A stretch of 9,739 bases of DNA from an uncultured Synergistaceae bacterium (lineage in GTDB: Bacteria > Synergistota > Synergistia > Synergistales > Aminobacteriaceae): contig CALMZW010000418.1 in NCBI GenBank assembly GCA_937870605.1, positions 1-9,739 on the forward strand. Direction: 5' to 3'. Under the pieces are notes generated by a model, which worked only from the letters and a program-made list of their open reading frames with translations, was not told where the DNA came from and made no database searches. Both the position numbers and the translations under genes were made by a program. Below are positions 1 to 6,214 of this stretch, piece by piece. Numbering within the stretch: the first letter of the stretch is position 1; each line of letters opens with the position of its first letter.

Positions 1-26
1 GAGAGATCCTGCACTCACGGGAAAAC

Positions 27-63
27 AAAAAAAGAGGGGAGGCGGAACATCTGCCCCCCTCTT
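27..63 (-). terminator. Intrinsic terminator after the ferredoxin gene
   Basis: Read on the minus strand, an 8-bp stem (56-63 with 32-39, AAGAGGGG against CCCCTCTT) is extended by three more pairs (53-55 with 41-43) past one bulged base, with a loop of about 9 nt. A run of seven T follows (27-33 on the plus strand is all A). It starts 37 nt after the ferredoxin stop codon, the expected place for the end of that transcript. The plus-strand reading has no T run, so it should act in one direction only. Confidence 0.85.
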
Positions 64-99
64 GAAAAACAATCCCTCCGGAAAACAGGACGTAACAGA

Positions 100-273
100 C
101 TACTGGGAGATTGCGCTCACAGGACACACGGATACGCAGCTGCCGCACTCAATGCAGGTGCCTTCGTCGACCTTCGCCTTGCCGTCGACCATGCTGATCG
201 CCTCAACCGGGCAATTCCCGACACAGGTCTCGCAACCCACGCACGCACTGGAATCAACCTTCGCCTTCGCCAT
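100..273 (-). CDS. Small 2[4Fe-4S] ferredoxin
   Basis: This 57-residue soluble electron carrier is a bacterial (clostridial-type) ferredoxin. Two CxxCxxCxxxCP motifs are visible: Cys 11, 14, 17, 21 and Cys 40, 43, 46, 50. Each binds three ligands of one cluster and one of the other, so the protein should hold two [4Fe-4S] clusters. The two halves look like the usual internal duplication (VDSSACVGCETC and VDEGTCIECGSC). The length matches the family norm of about 55-60. I chose the ATG at 273 because GGGAGGT (281-287) sits 7 nt upstream; the in-frame GTG at 282 overlaps that site and is unlikely. It lies 61 nt after gpsA on the same strand with its own promoter and terminator, so it can be made independently. 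Such ferredoxins serve low-potential redox enzymes of anaerobes; the specific partner cannot be told from here. Confidence 0.95.
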   Translation of the reverse strand: MAKAKVDSSACVGCETCVGNCPVEAISMVDGKAKVDEGTCIECGSCVSVCPVSAISQ

Positions 274-333
274 GATACACACCTCCCAACTTATGATGTT
301 TGAATAATTTCTTATTTAGATGGAACCCTTCAA

Positions 334-362
334 ATTATAACGCACCACACTCCGGCGGGCAA
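334..362 (-). promoter_or_regulatory. Sigma-70-type promoter for the ferredoxin, overlapping the end of gpsA
   Basis: On the minus strand a -35 TTGCCC (357-362, 4 of 6 consensus bases) and a perfect -10 TATAAT (334-339) are separated by exactly 17 bp. The -10 overlaps the TAA stop of gpsA (335-337) and the -35 lies in the last gpsA codons. The predicted start is near 327, giving a leader of roughly 54 nt before the ferredoxin ATG. The sequence from 274 to 334 is clearly AT-richer than its surroundings. Prediction by eye only. Confidence 0.6.
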
Positions 363-1360
363 CCCGGATCGGAGTGTTCCGGCTTGAGATCACGGTTCAA
401 AAGCGCCGTCATGACGTCGGAAAGTTTCTTCCCGCCGTAGAGGATATCCCAGACCGCGCGGGAAATGGGAATATCGACGGAATAGCGGTCGGCCATGGAC
501 ACGACGGCCTGAACGGTGAAGGCTCCTTCGGCGACCTGACCGACAGCGTTCCGCGCTTCATCGAGGGACTTGCCGGATCCAATCTCGAGCCCGAGACGAA
601 AGTTACGGGATTTCGAGCTGTAGCATGTCAGCATGAGATCGCCGATTCCCGCTAGGCCGGCGAGCGTTTGGGGCTGAACGCCCATTGCGGCGCCAAGCCT
701 CGAGATCTCCGAGAGGCCGCGCGTGATCAGGGCGGCGACGGCGTTGTCCCCGAGGCGGAGTCCGCGGGCGGCTCCGACGGCTATGGCGACGACGTTCTTC
801 ACGGCTCCGCCGACCTCGACTCCGATCACGTCGTTTCCCGAGTAGACCCGAAAGTGAAGCGTGGAAAACCGACGCTGCCACCGCGTTGCCGCTCCCGGAT
901 CCGTCGACGCTGCGACGACCGCCGTGGGCAACCCCGCAATGACCTCCTCCGCGAAGCTGGGCCCCGAGAGGACCGTAAAGGATGCATCCGGAAGAATCTG
1001 ACGGACGATCTCGCTGATTCGAAGCATCGAGCCTATCTCGAACCCCTTCGCGACGTTACAGATTGCAGCCGTCGCGCGAACGGGAACGAGATTCGAAAGC
1101 AGTCCGCGAACGGCTTGGGTCGGAACGGCCAGGACCCAGCGATCCGAGTGCTCGGCCGCATCCCGGATATCGGACGACGGGGCGACTCCCGGATGGATCC
1201 TGGCGGAGGAGAGATAGCTGGGGTTGATGCCGGTGGCGGTTATCGCATGCGCCTGTTCCGACCGGCGACACCACAGCACCACGTCATGGCCGTTTCTCGC
1301 AAGGAGATCCGCGAGCGCCGTTCCCCAGCTTCCGGCTCCGAAAACGCTGACCGTATTCAT
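335..1360 (-). CDS. gpsA: NAD(P)-dependent glycerol-3-phosphate dehydrogenase
   Basis: This cytoplasmic enzyme reduces dihydroxyacetone phosphate to sn-glycerol 3-phosphate, the backbone for phospholipids. Family motifs are in order: the nucleotide-binding GAGSWG at residues 8-13, NVAKGFE (Lys105), SGPSFAEEV at 132-140, GGAVKNV with the expected catalytic Lys188, TRGLSEI at 213-219, GLAGIGDLMLTC at 235-246 and SRNFRLG at 251-257. The length of 341 is typical. The C-terminus carries about 11 residues beyond where many homologues end, including two cysteines (CPPEC); this tail coincides with the downstream promoter. The ATG at 1360 overlaps the TGA of the upstream transporter gene (ATGA), with an AAAGGA-like site 9 nt upstream, so translation is probably coupled. 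In many genomes gpsA neighbours plsY, which is not seen here. Confidence 0.97.
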   Translation of the reverse strand: MNTVSVFGAGSWGTALADLLARNGHDVVLWCRRSEQAHAITATGINPSYLSSARIHPGVAPSSDIRDAAEHSDRWVLAVPTQAVRGLLSNLVPVRATAAICNVAKGFEIGSMLRISEIVRQILPDASFTVLSGPSFAEEVIAGLPTAVVAASTDPGAATRWQRRFSTLHFRVYSGNDVIGVEVGGAVKNVVAIAVGAARGLRLGDNAVAALITRGLSEISRLGAAMGVQPQTLAGLAGIGDLMLTCYSSKSRNFRLGLEIGSGKSLDEARNAVGQVAEGAFTVQAVVSMADRYSVDIPISRAVWDILYGGKKLSDVMTALLNRDLKPEHSDPGCPPECGAL

Positions 1361-2520
1361 GCCCTATCATCCTTTCTGTCACCCGGCGTCAATATCAGCA
1401 GGATTGTCCCGAGCGCCATAATACCGCATCCGGTATGGATCGCGGGGATCAAAGACGACGTGACATCGCGAAGCAATCCGGAAACGAGCGGGGCGACGAT
1501 CGCGGAGGACATGACGAAGGCGTTGAAAAAGCCGATGGCCGCTCCCATCGAACGCGGGTATCGCGTGCTGACGATGTCGCCGATCCAGGAGACCATCGTG
1601 GGGACGAACGCGGAATTCGCGAACATGCCGAAGAGCAGGAACGCCGCGATAATCGCGGGGGACGAGGTGACAAGCGTAATCAGATACAGCGCGAAAGCGC
1701 TCGCGGGGAGGACGATAACGGCGACCTTCTTTCTTCCGATGCGGTCGGATAGGCGGCCCCATCCGATTCCTGCAGGGATGGCGGAGAGTGCGACAAGCCC
1801 CGTGTAGAGTCCCGCCTGCGACAGACTGAACCCACGTTCGGCTTTCAGGAAGGTGGGTCCCCACGTAACCGCGACCCAGAAGCCGTACAGGGAGGCGAAG
1901 GTCGCCAGATTGATCTTCCATATGTCCGGATCCTTCAGGAGACGGGCGTATTCGGACAACGACGGCTGCGCGCCGCTTTTGGTTTCGGGGATGTATTTCC
2001 GGAAGACGAAGAGCATCAGCAACGTGGGAATCCCGAGAATCAGGAAAGGCGCCCGAAAGGAACCGGACCATTCGAACACCGGACCGCTGACCGCCATTCC
2101 TCCGAGGATTCCGAAAGCCATGCCGATTCCGATCAGTCCGGAGCTGTACCCGCGCTTTTCAGGAGGGACGACCGAAAGCATCGTGCCGTAGCATGCGGGA
2201 TAGTAGGCGCCCGCGCCGAGCCCGTGCAATGCGGAGAGGAGAAGCAGTGAGAGATAGCTCGTTCCGAAAAGGCCTATGCCCGCTATGCCTATTCCCGCGA
2301 TCCCGAACATGACGATCAGGACGCGCTTGAGTCCCCACCGGTCGCCTGCAAGTCCGCTCGGAATCTGCATGAGAACGTACATGAGAAAATATGCGCTCGT
2401 TATGGAGCCTGCGAGTGTGGACGATATCCCGAGCTGCGGGCCGATGACGGAAAGCAGCGGGTACATGGACGTTCGATCTGCGTAGAGTAGAGCCCAACCG
2501 AGCATGAGTGCGTACAGCAT
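1357..2520 (-). CDS. Major facilitator superfamily transporter
   Basis: This 387-residue integral membrane protein has hydrophobic segments arranged as in a 12-helix MFS carrier. The diagnostic loop motif occurs once per half: GLAGDRWGLKR at 56-66 after helix 2 and GRLSDRIGRKK at 255-265 after helix 8. A charged central loop spans about 174-202. The YADR in helix 1 (13-16) resembles the organic anion (ACS) and sugar-phosphate permease groups, but the substrate cannot be read from the sequence. The ATG at 2520 is well supported by AGGAGG (2528-2533) with 7 nt spacing. The N-terminus is short, starting almost directly in helix 1. Helix 3 contains a tandem IAGIG-IAGIG glycine repeat. The gene is first in a unit with gpsA (4-nt overlap), which hints at, but does not prove, a link to a three-carbon or phosphorylated substrate. 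Confidence 0.9.
   Translation of the reverse strand: MLYALMLGWALLYADRTSMYPLLSVIGPQLGISSTLAGSITSAYFLMYVLMQIPSGLAGDRWGLKRVLIVMFGIAGIGIAGIGLFGTSYLSLLLLSALHGLGAGAYYPACYGTMLSVVPPEKRGYSSGLIGIGMAFGILGGMAVSGPVFEWSGSFRAPFLILGIPTLLMLFVFRKYIPETKSGAQPSLSEYARLLKDPDIWKINLATFASLYGFWVAVTWGPTFLKAERGFSLSQAGLYTGLVALSAIPAGIGWGRLSDRIGRKKVAVIVLPASAFALYLITLVTSSPAIIAAFLLFGMFANSAFVPTMVSWIGDIVSTRYPRSMGAAIGFFNAFVMSSAIVAPLVSGLLRDVTSSLIPAIHTGCGIMALGTILLILTPGDRKDDRA
2272..2301 (-). repeat. Imperfect 15-bp tandem repeat within the MFS gene
   Basis: Two adjacent 15-bp units (2272-2286 and 2287-2301) differ at three positions and encode the repeated IAGIG in transmembrane helix 3. It keeps the reading frame and adds a glycine-rich helix face; it is probably a small in-frame duplication or just a constrained helix. 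Confidence 0.5.
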
Positions 2521-2572
2521 GAATCATCCTCCTAGCGGGATGTACGGACATGGAGCAGCATATACGGAAAGT

Positions 2573-2601
2573 AGTGTAGGACACCCGGGGCGAAGAGTAA
2601 A
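2573..2601 (-). promoter_or_regulatory. Candidate promoter for the MFS-gpsA unit
   Basis: On the minus strand TTTACT (2596-2601, 4 of 6 to the -35 consensus) and TACACT (2573-2578, 4 of 6 to the -10) are 17 bp apart. The start would fall near 2566, giving a leader of about 45 nt before the MFS ATG. This is moderate by eye; it is the best pair I found in the 160-bp divergent gap. Confidence 0.4.
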
Positions 2602-2639
2602 GAATACGCGGGATGCGACAAGCGGCGAAGAAGAGCAAG

Positions 2640-2648
2640 TGATACAAT
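2640..2648 (+). promoter_or_regulatory. Candidate extended -10 promoter for the diguanylate cyclase operon
   Basis: TGATACAAT fits the extended -10 form (TGn followed by TACAAT, 5 of 6). No convincing -35 is seen at 17 bp, which is common for extended -10 promoters. The start would be near 2655, about 26 nt before the chosen GTG and with the Shine-Dalgarno site inside the leader. Confidence 0.4.
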
Positions 2649-2667
2649 GCATTCCGGAACTCTCCTC

Positions 2668-2672
2668 GGAGG
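2668..2672 (+). promoter_or_regulatory. Shine-Dalgarno site deciding the GTG start of the cyclase
   Basis: GGAGG lies 8 nt before the GTG at 2681. It overlaps the only nearby upstream in-frame GTG (2672), which excludes that one. The result is a protein beginning directly at the first membrane segment. Confidence 0.75.
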
Positions 2673-2680
2673 TGTGCCTG

Positions 2681-5044
2681 GTGAGAGACTGGTGGTGCGC
2701 GACAGCGCTTGTGGTTTGTACCATGATCGGCTGTGGTCTCGAATGCGGGCCGATGTTTTTCGCATTCTTTTTTCCGGCCATTCTGATTGGAGTCTTTACG
2801 CTCTCCGCGTTCTATTTCTCGAAGCGCGCCATGGGGATCGTCCTCCTGGCGGCGTCAGTCGTTGTTCCGTCGCTCCTGGCCGTGGCCGATGTGGATGTTC
2901 GATATGCCGTCCCGCAGTACGCGCTGATCCTCTGCCTCTATATCGTGATGGAATACCTCAAGAAGGCCGCAGTCCGGGAAATGGCGACGTTCCTCGAATA
3001 TATCAACCGGGTCGGGGCGGCGGATACGTTCGAGGAAGCCTCTGTCCCTGCGGTAAAGCTCATCCGGGAATACCTTCCCGACGCGTATCCCGCAGTCGCG
3101 TTATACGATGCGGAAAGAAGAGTCTTCCGCAACGTCTCTTCAACGGGATATGTTTCTCTCGCCGGGGGCGAGTTTTCTGCGGGGAACAGCGTTTCCTGGA
3201 GGGCATACCGGACCGGGACGCCCCAGGTTGTGGATAATGTGCTTGCGGACCCCGGCTACGTGGAGGGAATTCCCGACGCCCGGTCGGAGATATCCGTTCC
3301 CATTATCTGGAAGGAATTCCGGTTCGGGGTGCTCAATGTCGAATCGACGACGCTCGCGCGTTTCGGGCAGGAGGACGTCCGAACCTTGAGCTTTCTCGCG
3401 GCGATACTCGGGGAGGTCTTTTCGCACATCGAGGCGGCGCACGCTCTCGTGCGAAATATCGAGAGTCTGGAAAGAACGAACAGGGAGCTTTCGGAGACAC
3501 AGACGGCGCTTCACGAGTCTCTCGATGCCGTGCGCCGGCAGAAGCGGGAAGTCGAAACGCTGAATCGGCGTCTTCGCGACCTTTTCAATGTCGTTGCGAC
3601 GCTTTCGACAACGCACGATTCGGAGGAGATGTTCCGGAGTCTCGTCAATACGTTGGCCGAGCGTTTCCCGTACCGGAATATATATGTCCACGCCAGGCTG
3701 ACGCGTGACGGAGCCATTGAGACGCGCGCCTCGAACGGCGTGAGACTGCCTGAGGAGACGCTCCGCTCGATCATCCGGGACGGAAAGGGGACGACCGGGC
3801 GCGTCATCGCGACGGGAATTCCCTATCGCCTTGCCGATGTCTCTCTGGATCCGTATTTCGTCTGTCACGATCCCGCCGTTCGTTCCGAACTGATTCTCCC
3901 GATCCGGTCCCAGACGACGATGTGGGGAGTTCTGGCGGTGGACAGCGACAGGGAAAACGGAATATCCTCCCAGGACGAAGAGCTTCTTTCGATTATCGTG
4001 GCGCATCTGGCGCTGGAGCTCGAGAGCAAGGATGTCCTTCACGATCTCAACGAAGAAGTGTCCCGGCTCAAGGCGCTTCACGAGATCATGCGACGCATCT
4101 CCATGGAACGCGACGACGAACGATCGTTCCTGAAATCGCTCACGATTCTTCTTGCGAAAACGTTCGGATATGAGGAAATTACAGCCTTTCTCATCGAGGA
4201 TTCCGCACTTACGGCCGTCGCGTCGAATCTCCATGATGACGAGAGCCTCCGGCGGCTCACGGAACAGCTTCGCGCCGCCGGAGGAGGTCTGGTGTCGCTT
4301 CGCGGGCGGAGCGCGACGGTTACGGTTTCCGATGACGTCGAATCACATCCGCTGTATTCGCGACTGGATTCACGGTTTCACGCCGTTTCGCAACTGGACG
4401 CGCCGATCCGGTTCAATGACAGGTGCTTCGGCGTCCTTTCGGTCGAATCGTCCCGGCGTTTTTCCACGGGAGACGTCGACTTTTTCACTATTCTGTCGGG
4501 GCATCTCGGCGTGCTTATGGCCCTGCATGAGCTGATCCGGGGGAATGAGCGGATGGCTCTCGAGGATGAGCTGACCCGTCTGTGGAACCGCCGGTACCTC
4601 TTCGGCGTTCTGGAGCAGCAACAGGCGCTCGTGGAACGCAAAGGCGGACATTCCGCCGTCGTCATGATCGACATGGCGGATTTGAAGAGCGTCAACGATC
4701 GTATGGGACATCTTGTCGGAGACGCAGTCATCCGACGCTTTTCCGAATGTCTGCGGGCGACGGCCCGAACATCGGACATCGTCGGACGCTACGGCGGCGA
4801 CGAGTTTCTCGTTATCCTTCCGGGGGCTCGAGCGGGGGAAGCGGCCGGTTTTGTCGAACGCATGCGTCGCTCGCTCGAAAAGATTCATCCGATGGAGATG
4901 GCGGGCCTTTCCCTGCAGGCGGATTTCGGCGTCGCGGTCATGCCCGACGAGGCTGCGACCGTCCAGGAAGCCCTTCGGATTGCGGACGAACGGATGTATG
5001 AGGAAAAAGAGCAGAGGAAGCGCCGGAAAATTGCGGAATGTTGA
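2681..5044 (+). CDS. Membrane-anchored triple-GAF diguanylate cyclase (GGDEF)
   Basis: The 787-residue protein should make c-di-GMP from two GTP. Four hydrophobic segments (about 5-20, 25-46, 50-69, 75-93) anchor it in the inner membrane. Three GAF sensor domains follow: about 117-248 (RSEISVP at 201), about 305-445 (RSELILP at 401) and about 465-620. A coiled coil covers about 250-303. The C-terminal GGDEF domain (about 625-785) has DELTRLWNRR at 629, the metal-binding Asp664, Asn672 and Asp681, an intact GGDEF at 705-709 and an RxxD inhibitory site (RTSD, 696-699), so it looks active and product-inhibited. No EAL domain is present. I chose GTG 2681 because GGAGG (2668-2672) is 8 nt upstream; the frame stays open back to 2504, but that start lies inside the divergent MFS gene. 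What the GAF domains bind is unknown. A histidine kinase gene follows directly. Confidence 0.93.
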   Translation: MRDWWCATALVVCTMIGCGLECGPMFFAFFFPAILIGVFTLSAFYFSKRAMGIVLLAASVVVPSLLAVADVDVRYAVPQYALILCLYIVMEYLKKAAVREMATFLEYINRVGAADTFEEASVPAVKLIREYLPDAYPAVALYDAERRVFRNVSSTGYVSLAGGEFSAGNSVSWRAYRTGTPQVVDNVLADPGYVEGIPDARSEISVPIIWKEFRFGVLNVESTTLARFGQEDVRTLSFLAAILGEVFSHIEAAHALVRNIESLERTNRELSETQTALHESLDAVRRQKREVETLNRRLRDLFNVVATLSTTHDSEEMFRSLVNTLAERFPYRNIYVHARLTRDGAIETRASNGVRLPEETLRSIIRDGKGTTGRVIATGIPYRLADVSLDPYFVCHDPAVRSELILPIRSQTTMWGVLAVDSDRENGISSQDEELLSIIVAHLALELESKDVLHDLNEEVSRLKALHEIMRRISMERDDERSFLKSLTILLAKTFGYEEITAFLIEDSALTAVASNLHDDESLRRLTEQLRAAGGGLVSLRGRSATVTVSDDVESHPLYSRLDSRFHAVSQLDAPIRFNDRCFGVLSVESSRRFSTGDVDFFTILSGHLGVLMALHELIRGNERMALEDELTRLWNRRYLFGVLEQQQALVERKGGHSAVVMIDMADLKSVNDRMGHLVGDAVIRRFSECLRATARTSDIVGRYGGDEFLVILPGARAGEAAGFVERMRRSLEKIHPMEMAGLSLQADFGVAVMPDEAATVQEALRIADERMYEEKEQRKRRKIAEC

Positions 5045-5058
5045 GGGCGGAGAGCGAT

Positions 5059-6198
5059 ATGGCCATGGATGATGTGACGGAGAAGATTCTTCGAATACAG
5101 CAGGAGGTGAGTTCTTCCCTCCAGTCGAGCATAGACAGCGTCGGTCAACTGCGCGAAGAAGAGATGACGCGCCTCTTCGAGGTCCGTTCGAGGCACGAGG
5201 AGATCCAGCAGGAGCTTCAGGATGTGATCCTGGCCGTGGATCGGGCCGAACACGAGTACCGAAGATCGCGACAGATGCTTCTCGATGCGACGAGAACCGG
5301 GAACGAAGCGATGGAAAAGGAAGCGTACGAAAAGGCCGCGCATCTCATGAAGGTCCGCGGAACGTTCGAGGAGCGCGAGCGGATGCTCTCCCGCCTCCGC
5401 GACGATCTTGCGCGCGATGAAAGACGGATTGAGAAGCTCATCGCCATGAGCGAGGAAATGGCGAACCGTTTCCGTCTCGCATTGAACCTGATGAGTTCCA
5501 GCATCGAACAGTTCATGGGGGATCTCTCCGGACAGGCGATGATGACGGCCGCCCTGCGCATCGCGGAACAGGAAAGCCTGTCCCTCGCCAGGGATCTGCA
5601 CGATGGCCTGGCCCAGCGTATCGCCGCTTCGTGTCTCGTGACGGATCTCGCGCGCGAGCATGCGGACGTCGCAAACAACCCCAATCTCTGCAAGGAGCTG
5701 GACCAGCTCAAGGAAGAGCTTCGCGAAACGGAGGGAGACGTCCGTTCCTTCCTTTTCCGGCTGAATCCTTCGGGGCTTCGCGACGGCTTCCACGGAGCGC
5801 TGACGCGTCTCGCGTCGCAGATCGAACAGATGAACGGAACCGTTTTGCGCGTTTCCGTCGAGGGAAAGGAAAATACGCTTTCGGAGCTTCTGCGCGTGAA
5901 TGTTTTCCGGATTCTGCACCAGGCGGTCATGAACGCCGTCAAAAACGGAAAGGCCCGGGAGATCCGCCTTGTCCTTTCGGTCGGGGTGGAAGCTCTCCGG
6001 GCCAGAATATCGGATGACGGCCTTGGGTTCGATGTGGAGAAGGCGCGACGGGAAGCCGAAGCCAAAGAATCCTACGGGCTGCGAACCATGGAGGAGCGGG
6101 CCCGGATAGCGGGAGGCAAGCTCTCGATCGCCAGCACCCCGGGGAAGGGCTCCATCGTTTCCCTGGTTATTCCGCTCCGCGACGAATTGACGGTCTAG
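5059..6198 (+). CDS. DegS-like cytoplasmic sensor histidine kinase
   Basis: This 379-residue kinase has no membrane segment. The first ~150 residues are charged and heptad-like, resembling the sensor region of Bacillus DegS (an A-YEKA-HL stretch, then RDDL and a VLNYL-like LALNLM segment). A HisKA_3 dimerisation domain follows, with LARDLHDGLAQ and the expected phosphoacceptor His181. The HATPase domain has an intact DDGLGFD (Asp320), a GLRTMEER G-box and a closing GKGSIVSLVIP. Its N-box is altered: HQAVMNAVKNG (287-297) where the family normally has QEAxxNAxKH. No response regulator is adjacent. I chose ATG 5059 because GGAG (5049-5052) is 6 nt upstream; ATG 5038 would overlap the cyclase stop by 7 nt and lacks a good site, but remains possible. 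It is the second gene of the cyclase operon and probably responds to a cytoplasmic signal. Confidence 0.9.
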   Translation: MAMDDVTEKILRIQQEVSSSLQSSIDSVGQLREEEMTRLFEVRSRHEEIQQELQDVILAVDRAEHEYRRSRQMLLDATRTGNEAMEKEAYEKAAHLMKVRGTFEERERMLSRLRDDLARDERRIEKLIAMSEEMANRFRLALNLMSSSIEQFMGDLSGQAMMTAALRIAEQESLSLARDLHDGLAQRIAASCLVTDLAREHADVANNPNLCKELDQLKEELRETEGDVRSFLFRLNPSGLRDGFHGALTRLASQIEQMNGTVLRVSVEGKENTLSELLRVNVFRILHQAVMNAVKNGKAREIRLVLSVGVEALRARISDDGLGFDVEKARREAEAKESYGLRTMEERARIAGGKLSIASTPGKGSIVSLVIPLRDELTV

Positions 6199-6214
6199 GC
6201 TCTAGGCCGTTTTT
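6191..6214 (+). terminator. Intrinsic terminator of the cyclase-kinase operon, spanning both convergent stop codons
   Basis: An 8-bp stem pairs CGGTCTAG (6191-6198) with CTAGGCCG (6202-6209) across a 3-nt loop (GCT), with one G-T wobble, followed at once by five T (6210-6214). It contains the kinase stop (TAG, 6196-6198) in the left arm and the typA stop (complement of 6202-6204) in the right arm. The T run is the complement of typA lysine and threonine codons near its end. In the other direction the hairpin is not followed by a T run, so it should stop only plus-strand transcripts. Confidence 0.7.

Noticed and set aside
1..26. Possible gene end at the left edge
   Set aside because: Too short to judge; it lies beyond the ferredoxin terminator and shows nothing I can support.
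271..282. GTG start for the ferredoxin at 282
   Set aside because: It overlaps the GGGAGGT ribosome site that is properly spaced for the ATG at 273.
62..307. 81-codon plus-strand frame opposite the ferredoxin
   Set aside because: It is the complement of the ferredoxin gene and its terminator; the cysteine motifs on the other strand are decisive.
668..1807. Open frame of 379 codons on the plus strand
   Set aside because: It is antisense to gpsA and the MFS gene, both clearly real, and its product is charged, low-complexity and without a recognisable domain.
1357..2520. MFS protein as a glycerol-3-phosphate antiporter (GlpT-type), given its gpsA neighbour
   Set aside because: The helix 1 Arg is present, but I see no Arg at the helix 7 position that pairs with it in GlpT (SLYGFWVAVTW here). 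The comparison is from memory, so it weakens the idea rather than disproving it.
2504..2680. N-terminal extension of the cyclase from an ATG at 2504
   Set aside because: It would overlap the divergent MFS start and its ribosome site, adds 59 residues that look non-conserved, and has no Shine-Dalgarno support, unlike GTG 2681.
3140..4234. Open frame of 364 codons on the minus strand
   Set aside because: Antisense to the GAF region of the cyclase, with arginine-rich composition and no ribosome site that I can support.
4885..5919. Open frame of 344 codons on the minus strand
   Set aside because: Antisense across the cyclase end and the kinase gene; no domain, and the two sense genes are well supported.
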